A stretch of 10,740 bases of DNA from NCBI GenBank assembly GCA_013824385.1, contig PNNU01000077.1, positions 1-10,740 on the forward strand, read 5' to 3'. The DNA is from Anaerolinea sp. (lineage in GTDB: Bacteria; Chloroflexota; Anaerolineae; Anaerolineales; Anaerolineaceae). The notes under the pieces are model-generated. The model was not told the origin of the DNA and did not search any database. It saw only the letters and a list, made by a program, of their open reading frames with translations. The position numbers and the translations under genes are program-made. Of this stretch, positions 6,225 to 10,740 are shown piece after piece. Positions within the stretch are counted from its first letter, which is position 1. Every line of letters starts with the position of its first letter.

Positions 6225-6664
6225 CGTTCCTCCAAAGTTTTTTGTAATTTTTCACAACCAGATTTGATCATAGATTTGGCGACGCTGTCAATCATTCTTT
6301 GACCAACGCTTGCCAAGGTACCACCAATATTAACTTCACCGGAGTAATTTAGTTTCGTTTGATTGTTGCCCAGGTCTGTAAATTTAACCCGGCCAACTCC
6401 TTTGGCAAAACCGGCTTTTCCTTTGCCTTCGATGTTAAGTGTGCAACTTTCAGGCGGATTTATTTCAGACAGTGATAAAACGCCCTCGAATGCTGCTGAG
6501 ATGGGTCCAATTCGAAGGAAGATTGCGCCTTCGTAATGGGTTTCATCGACCTGTACCATTTTTTGCATGCCTGGTACAGCTGTGGCTAGCGCGTTCGGAT
6601 CGTTGAACATATCATAGACTGCTTGTTGTGGACCGTTGAAAATATACTCGCCTTCGACGTTCAT
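6209..6664 (-). CDS. coxG: CoxG-like SRPBCC protein
   Basis: The 151-aa protein is a CoxG/carbon monoxide dehydrogenase subunit G-type member of the SRPBCC (START-like) fold. Family marks are the N-terminal GEYIFNGPQQAVYDMFNDP with AVPGM (about 30-34), YEGAIFLRIGPISAAFEG (about 44-61), GKAGFAKGVGRVKF, and the late NIGGTLASVGQRMIDSVAKSMI (about 112-133). In the Oligotropha CO dehydrogenase system CoxG recruits the enzyme to the membrane, close to its quinone electron acceptor. The Oligotropha protein is longer and ends with a membrane helix; this one stops right after the fold (EERCQQK) with no hydrophobic tail. It follows the large subunit by 56 nt with a strong AGGAGG five nt before the ATG, and overlaps the 49-aa membrane protein gene. 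The role is inferred as membrane docking or quinone coupling of the hydroxylase. Confidence 0.87.
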   Translation of the reverse strand: MNVEGEYIFNGPQQAVYDMFNDPNALATAVPGMQKMVQVDETHYEGAIFLRIGPISAAFEGVLSLSEINPPESCTLNIEGKGKAGFAKGVGRVKFTDLGNNQTKLNYSGEVNIGGTLASVGQRMIDSVAKSMIKSGCEKLQKTLEERCQQK

Positions 6665-6720
6665 TTGGGCCTCCTTTTTTCATTTTTTCTTTGTAATTCA
6701 AAGGTGATGTTTTACCTGAT

Positions 6721-9069
6721 TTACCTTTTTGCAGCTTTATTTCTAAAATCATAAAGCATGGACGGATTGAGATTGGATTCTGTTAGATCCAGATCGTATT
6801 CATACAAAGCATCTTCGACTGCCTGACAGAACGCTGGAGAGGGAGGCAATGCACCGGCTTCGCCAACACCTTTGAGTCCAAGCGTGTTGAGCGGGCTGGG
6901 ATGTACGTTATGACCAATTTCCATCTTTTTGGGCATATCCGTGGCTTGTGGCATCAAATAATCCATGAAGGATGCGGTCATCAACTGTCCGTTTTCGTCA
7001 TAAACCATCTTCTCATAGAATGCATTACCAATTCCCATTGAGATACCGCCATGAATTTGACCTTCAAGCAGCAGAGGATTGATGACTGTACCGCAATCGT
7101 GGACTAAAACGAAGCGTTCAATCTTAACCTTAAATGTCTCAGGGTCCACGTCAACGATCATGGCGCAAGCACCTGAGCCTGTGGCGCCATGAGGAGGAGC
7201 ATAGTACGCAGTGGCCTCAAGACCGGGTTTAACATCCGCTTCAACAGCGCCGCGCATGGGGTTGGCTTTGCCGGCGAGATCACCTAATGAGATGGATTTT
7301 TCGGGATGGCCTTTGACGCAGGCAGATCCTTCACAGAGTTCAACTTGATCTTCTGGCACTTCAAGGAATTTTGCAGCAGTTGTGAAGATCTTCTCACGCA
7401 CCAAGACGGCAGCACTGTGGATGGCCGAACCGGCGATGGTTGCCCCGCGGCTGGCAAATGTGCCTGCACCCCAATGGAAGTGACCCGTATCACCGGTGAT
7501 CACTCTTACATCCTCAACTTTTACATTGAGCTGTTCAGCCACAATTTGGGCGAACACGGTGAAGTGTCCCTGTCCCTGTGTGCTGTAACCGGTCGCTACA
7601 CTAACCTTACCATTATTGCCAACAGTAACGCGTGCGCCTTCATACGGACCGACTGCGGTACCTTCAGTGAAGGTTACAACACCGATGCCCAGATGCTTGC
7701 CTTCTTTGCGGGCTTTGGGTTGTATTTCCTTGCGGAAATTCTCGTAGTCTACCATTTTGATGCATTTTTCAAGATTGTTTTTGTAATCACCGCTATCGAG
7801 TACACCGACCACAAAGTCCTGGCCAATGACGCCGGTATTAAGCGGGAACTCATCTTTTTTGAGCAGATTCTTCAATCGGATTTCTACCGGATCCATCTTG
7901 AGTTCTCTGGCAGCCAGGTCCATCATGCGTTCCATAACGAAAACGCCTTCTGAACGACCTGCACCGCGAACGGGTGTGACTACCATTTCATTGGTGAAGA
8001 CCATGCGGATTTCGGTGTAGAAGTTGGGTACGCGATAATTGCTGACTGTGTGAGTTTGAGTGTTGAGGGGCACGGTCATGCCGTAGGGATCGTATGCGCC
8101 TGTATTGTGATAGAACACATCTTTGAACCCCAGGATGGTGCCGTCTTTCTTGAGCGCCATCTCGCAATGATGCACCTGGTCACGTTCTGAGGTGGTTGCT
8201 AAAAAGTTCTCACGGCGATCTTCAATCCATTTGATCGGTCGGTTCAGTTTCATTGAGATCCAGGGCAGCAACACGTCATCTGCCTGTGAGGTCATCACTT
8301 TGGGGCCAAAGCCGCCGCCGATGTAGGGTGTGATCACGCGCACCTGGTTTTCGACCAATCCCATGCGACCGGCAATGGCGCTGCGCAGGGGTAGGGGAGC
8401 CTGTGTGCCAGCCCAGACGGTCATTTCCTGGGTGCGTTCGTCCCAGTTGACCACGAATCCGCGGTTTTCCATCGCAGCACCAGCCACATGATCGGCCACG
8501 TAGCGATGAGAAACGACCACATCAGCTTGTTTCTTTGCTGCTTCGTAATCACCGGATTCCTGTTTAACCAAGGCTGCCATGTTTGAAGGTAAATCATCAT
8601 GCACAAGCACAGAAGTATCTTCCCATGCTTTTTCGAGATCAATCACAGCGGGCAGAGGCTCGGCATCGAAGATGATATCTTCACAGGCATCTTCAGCGAT
8701 GTAACGAGACTCGGCGATGACAATGGCAATGGGCTCACCCGAAAATCTCACCTTGCCCTTGGCGATCGGGGGCAGGGGGCGTGCGTTAAATTGAGCGCCC
8801 TTGATGGCAAAGGGAGGCGGTACTTGCAGGGGACCAATTTTCCAGTAATCACCCATATCTTCAGCGGTATAAACTGCTACAACACCTGGGTGTTTACGGG
8901 CTTCACTTACGTCGATATTCTTGATTATGGCATGCGCATAGTCACTGCGCAAGAATGCTGCATGCAGCATGCCAGGGATGACGATATCATCACAAAACTT
9001 GGCTCTGCCGGTAAGCAGATGCTTGTCTTCAAGTCTTAGAACAGGTTGACCAAAGTATTTTCCAGTCAC
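6721..9069 (-). CDS. Molybdopterin-binding large subunit, xanthine dehydrogenase/CoxL family
   Basis: This is the catalytic subunit (782 aa) of a three-subunit molybdenum hydroxylase, which inserts oxygen from water into a C-H bond. Numbered from the GTG at 9069: the N-terminal a/b hammerhead starts near RLEDKHLLTGRAKF, GGGFG is at about 251-255, the active-site loop VRGAGR at about 367-372, QGQGH at about 498-502, and the catalytic glutamate is E737 in GVGEAG. True (form I) CO dehydrogenases have AYRCSFR with a Cu-binding cysteine; here the cysteine is missing, so CO oxidation is unlikely. An N-heterocycle or aldehyde is more plausible, and the purine permease nearby favours the former. I chose GTG 9069 because GAGGTGAT ends 3 nt before it and the resulting N-terminus fits the family. 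GTG 9090 overlaps the CoxS stop (TAGTG) but lacks an SD. No xdhC-type maturation gene is in view. Confidence 0.92.
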   Translation of the reverse strand: MTGKYFGQPVLRLEDKHLLTGRAKFCDDIVIPGMLHAAFLRSDYAHAIIKNIDVSEARKHPGVVAVYTAEDMGDYWKIGPLQVPPPFAIKGAQFNARPLPPIAKGKVRFSGEPIAIVIAESRYIAEDACEDIIFDAEPLPAVIDLEKAWEDTSVLVHDDLPSNMAALVKQESGDYEAAKKQADVVVSHRYVADHVAGAAMENRGFVVNWDERTQEMTVWAGTQAPLPLRSAIAGRMGLVENQVRVITPYIGGGFGPKVMTSQADDVLLPWISMKLNRPIKWIEDRRENFLATTSERDQVHHCEMALKKDGTILGFKDVFYHNTGAYDPYGMTVPLNTQTHTVSNYRVPNFYTEIRMVFTNEMVVTPVRGAGRSEGVFVMERMMDLAARELKMDPVEIRLKNLLKKDEFPLNTGVIGQDFVVGVLDSGDYKNNLEKCIKMVDYENFRKEIQPKARKEGKHLGIGVVTFTEGTAVGPYEGARVTVGNNGKVSVATGYSTQGQGHFTVFAQIVAEQLNVKVEDVRVITGDTGHFHWGAGTFASRGATIAGSAIHSAAVLVREKIFTTAAKFLEVPEDQVELCEGSACVKGHPEKSISLGDLAGKANPMRGAVEADVKPGLEATAYYAPPHGATGSGACAMIVDVDPETFKVKIERFVLVHDCGTVINPLLLEGQIHGGISMGIGNAFYEKMVYDENGQLMTASFMDYLMPQATDMPKKMEIGHNVHPSPLNTLGLKGVGEAGALPPSPAFCQAVEDALYEYDLDLTESNLNPSMLYDFRNKAAKR

Positions 9070-9089
9070 TGTATCACCTCTATCCTTCA

Positions 9090-9572
9090 CTATTTGCCCG
9101 AAGACATTTTTTCTGCGGCTGCTTGAACGGATTCGATGATCTTTTCATATCCGGTGCAGCGGCAGATGTTTCCGTCAATGGCTTCGCGAATTTCGTCTTC
9201 CGATGGATGGGGATGTTCTTCCAGGAAGGGAACCACGGTCATTAAGATACCAGGAGTGCAGAATCCGCATTGTAAACCGTGTTTTTCGTTGAAAGCTTCC
9301 TGCAATGGATGCAGATGATCGGGGCTTCCAAGGGATTCAACAGTCTTAATCTCATGACCGTTGGCTTGAACAGCAAAAATCAAGCAGGAACGGACAGGTT
9401 CACCGTCAAAGAGAATGGTGCAGGCGCCGCACATGCCGTGTTCACAGCCCACATGGGTTCCAAAAAGACCCAGTTCGTGGCGAATGAAATCGCTCAGCAG
9501 AAGCCTGGGTTCAACTTCACGTTCATAAACTGTGCCATTTACAGTCACTTTTAAACAGAATAATTGTGCCAT
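9090..9572 (-). CDS. [2Fe-2S] small subunit of molybdenum hydroxylase (CoxS-like)
   Basis: The 160-aa protein carries two [2Fe-2S] clusters that pass electrons from the molybdenum site to FAD. The N-terminal plant-ferredoxin-like domain has C43, C48, C51 and C63 (GCEHGMCGACT...C). The C-terminal helical domain has C102, C105, C137 and C139 (CGFCTPG and NICRCTGY). All eight ligands are present and the length is standard for CoxS/XdhC-type small subunits. The start lies 1 nt after the stop of the FAD subunit gene, and its stop TAG touches the start region of the large subunit, so all three should be translated from one message. It is cytoplasmic and has no signal peptide. The gene symbol depends on the substrate, so it is left blank. 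Confidence 0.95.
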   Translation of the reverse strand: MAQLFCLKVTVNGTVYEREVEPRLLLSDFIRHELGLFGTHVGCEHGMCGACTILFDGEPVRSCLIFAVQANGHEIKTVESLGSPDHLHPLQEAFNEKHGLQCGFCTPGILMTVVPFLEEHPHPSEDEIREAIDGNICRCTGYEKIIESVQAAAEKMSSGK

Positions 9573-9573
9573 T

Positions 9574-10455
9574 TTAACTACCTTTTTTGGCGCGTTCTAA
9601 AGATAAAGCGAGAGAACGCGGCACCAACACGCGAATAAGATCACGCCGATATTCTGCGGTTCCGTTCAAATCAGTCGAGGGGTCAATCTCTGATTGCACT
9701 GCTTCACCGACTTCTTTAAACGCTGCTTCTGTGGGTTCCTGACCAATGAGAATTTCTTTAATTTTGTCAGACAGGATTGGCATTTCACCGACACCCATTA
9801 AAATCAGGCGGGCATCTTTGCAGTGATTCTTTTCGTCGAGGGTTAACACGCTGGCACAAGCTGCCAATGCATAGCCGCCATTTTGGCGGGCAACTTGTTG
9901 ATAGCTGCTTCCTGTCCGTGGAGGATTGGGAGGCAGGACGACTTCGGTTAATAGATCTTCATATTCGATCACGGTCATGAACGGACCAATGATCAGATCG
10001 GCTGCATCCACCCAGTGGTCTTCTTTGCCTTTTGATCGGATGAGGCATTTTGCATTCATTACCTTGGCGATACCAGGCAGCTGGCCTGAAGGGTCAGCGT
10101 GTGCGATGGCGCCGCCAAACGATCCACGACGACGAATCTGGGCATGTCCGATGAAATGTGCAACTTCTGGCAGCAAGGGGAAGCGTTTGACAACCTCGGG
10201 ACTGTGTTCAACAGCATAAACACGAGTCATGGTGCCAATTGCTAATCCGCCATCAGCAGTAGGTTTTATATAAGAAAGTTCCGCGATGTTGTTAAGGTCA
10301 ACCAAAGCAGCCGGTCTGGCCATACGAAAGTTCATGGCAGCGATCAAACTTTGTCCGCCGGCCAAAACTTTGCAGTCATAACCCAGTTCAGCCAATGTGT
10401 CGAGTGCTTCATCAACACTGGCAGGGGCAAAATAATCAAATTGTGCTGGCTTCAT
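9574..10455 (-). CDS. FAD-binding medium subunit of molybdenum hydroxylase (CoxM-like)
   Basis: This 293-aa subunit holds FAD, the exit point for electrons in the enzyme. Both family motifs are visible: AGGQSL at 32-37, and IRRRGSFGGAIAHADPSGQLP at about 107-127, the counterpart of the usual RNRGTIGGS-AHADP; the threonine and isoleucine of that loop are replaced by serine and phenylalanine. The C-terminal CO dehydrogenase flavoprotein domain follows (YQQVARQNGGYALAACASVL and later). The N-terminus KPAQFDYFAPASVDEAL is typical, and the start is supported by CAGGAGG ten nt upstream. It is the first gene of the M-S-L-G-anchor operon. It has no NAD-binding signature that I recognise, so the final acceptor (NAD, ferredoxin or quinone) is open; the CoxG-like gene favours a membrane quinone. 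Confidence 0.94.
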   Translation of the reverse strand: MKPAQFDYFAPASVDEALDTLAELGYDCKVLAGGQSLIAAMNFRMARPAALVDLNNIAELSYIKPTADGGLAIGTMTRVYAVEHSPEVVKRFPLLPEVAHFIGHAQIRRRGSFGGAIAHADPSGQLPGIAKVMNAKCLIRSKGKEDHWVDAADLIIGPFMTVIEYEDLLTEVVLPPNPPRTGSSYQQVARQNGGYALAACASVLTLDEKNHCKDARLILMGVGEMPILSDKIKEILIGQEPTEAAFKEVGEAVQSEIDPSTDLNGTAEYRRDLIRVLVPRSLALSLERAKKGS

Positions 10456-10524
10456 TAATTTCTAGCCTCCTGATATTGAGGATTCCAACAATACAAATCA
10501 AATTACAGATTCATTTTTAATATG

Positions 10525-10564
10525 ATAGACCTTCAGGAAAAAGCTTCTTCACCTGAAGGTCTAT
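10525..10564 (-). terminator. Intrinsic terminator hairpin of the right-edge gene
   Basis: A perfect 13-bp stem (10525-10537 with 10552-10564, ATAGACCTTCAGG/CCTGAAGGTCTAT) encloses a 14-nt loop. It lies 12 nt beyond the stop of the gene entering from the right and about 70 nt before the CoxM-like start. The - strand continues CATATTAAAAATG, which is A/T-rich but not a U-run. It separates the right-edge gene from the hydroxylase operon, which therefore probably has its own promoter in 10456-10524; I could not identify good -35/-10 boxes there. Confidence 0.7.
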
Positions 10565-10576
10565 GTGTAAACTAAA

Positions 10577-10740
10577 TTACTCCTTGAAAGCCACGAAACG
10601 GCCCCACATGGATTCAGCTTCCATCGCTTTCTGAAGCCAGCAACCGATGAAGTAGCGTCCGCTCTTGGCATTGGCCAGATCACCGGCCAGATTTTCAGCA
10701 TGCACAATGGATTTCGAGAAGAGATTGAGGTGCATATCCT
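10577..10740 (-). CDS. C-terminal fragment of an unrecognised protein (runs off the right edge)
   Basis: The - strand is open from the window edge to TAA at 10577-10579, giving the last 54 residues or so. The sequence includes DMHLNLFSKSIVHAENLAGD, then LANAKSGRYFIGCWLQKAM, and ends in WGRFVAFKE. It looks like amphipathic helix with no membrane segment. Codon use resembles the neighbouring genes, and the frame is followed directly by a terminator hairpin, which supports it being real. I do not recognise a family from this fragment, and the start lies outside the window. Confidence 0.6.
   Translation of the reverse strand, partial: DMHLNLFSKSIVHAENLAGDLANAKSGRYFIGCWLQKAMEAESMWGRFVAFKE

Noticed and set aside
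6225..6245. Programmed -1 frameshift fusing CoxG to the 49-aa protein
   Set aside because: The A6 run is not in the frame needed for a canonical X-XXY-YYZ slip, and the small gene has its own strong SD and ATG, so independent coupled translation is simpler.
7306..7953. Long open frame (215 aa) on the + strand opposite the molybdopterin subunit
   Set aside because: It lies wholly antisense to a strongly supported gene with catalytic motifs; its protein has no recognisable domain and it has no convincing SD. It is a shadow of the codon bias of the - strand gene.
6721..10455. Reading the operon as an aerobic CO dehydrogenase (coxMSL)
   Set aside because: The large subunit lacks the Cu-binding cysteine motif AYRCSFR that defines form I CO dehydrogenase, so the cox names describe family only.
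1..10740. CRISPR arrays, tRNA or rRNA genes, insertion sequences, att sites
   Set aside because: No regularly spaced repeats, cloverleaf-like sequences, transposase or integrase motifs were seen on either strand.

Overview
The window is bacterial chromosomal DNA of middling GC, with tightly packed genes, clear Shine-Dalgarno (SD) sites and several intrinsic terminators. Gene content and protein style (a microcompartment vertex protein, a single-domain Old Yellow Enzyme, a CoxMSL-type molybdenum hydroxylase) recall anaerobic or facultative Chloroflexota such as Anaerolineae. That is an impression from the proteins; no marker gene here proves it.

The first 2.5 kb is read on the + strand. It opens with an EutN/CcmL-type bacterial microcompartment vertex protein, probably the last gene of a shell operon lying to the left. 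A strong inverted repeat and a single-domain NADH:flavin oxidoreductase with a C-terminal Cys cluster follow. After a terminator comes a TTG-started OmpR-type response regulator with no kinase beside it, closed by a bidirectional terminator.

From 2.5 kb onward everything is on the - strand. Nearest the convergent terminator is a three-gene unit, read from right to left: an NmrA-like NAD(P)-binding protein, an unrecognised 167-aa soluble protein, and a 131-aa three-helix membrane protein. The last two are coupled by a TAATG overlap. To the right is a 472-aa NCS2 nucleobase permease with its own TTGACA-type promoter and a leader of about 150 nt. A hairpin with two alternative pairings separates it from the NmrA unit.

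The main block, 6.1-10.5 kb, is a molybdenum hydroxylase operon in transcription order FAD subunit (CoxM-like), [2Fe-2S] subunit (CoxS-like), molybdopterin subunit (CoxL-like), a CoxG-like SRPBCC protein, and a 49-aa single-pass membrane protein. CoxM passes electrons from the Mo site via the FeS clusters to FAD. CoxG-like proteins are known to tie such enzymes to the membrane. The CoxL active-site loop reads VRGAGR, without the cysteine of true CO dehydrogenase, so the substrate is probably an N-heterocycle or aldehyde. The adjacent nucleobase permease makes purine or related N-heterocycle uptake and oxidation the simplest guess.

The most interesting observation is that this CoxG lacks the usual C-terminal membrane helix, while the tiny overlapping downstream gene encodes just such a charged stalk and helix. 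The anchor seems to be split into two genes. The window ends inside the 3' end of an unrecognised - strand gene.
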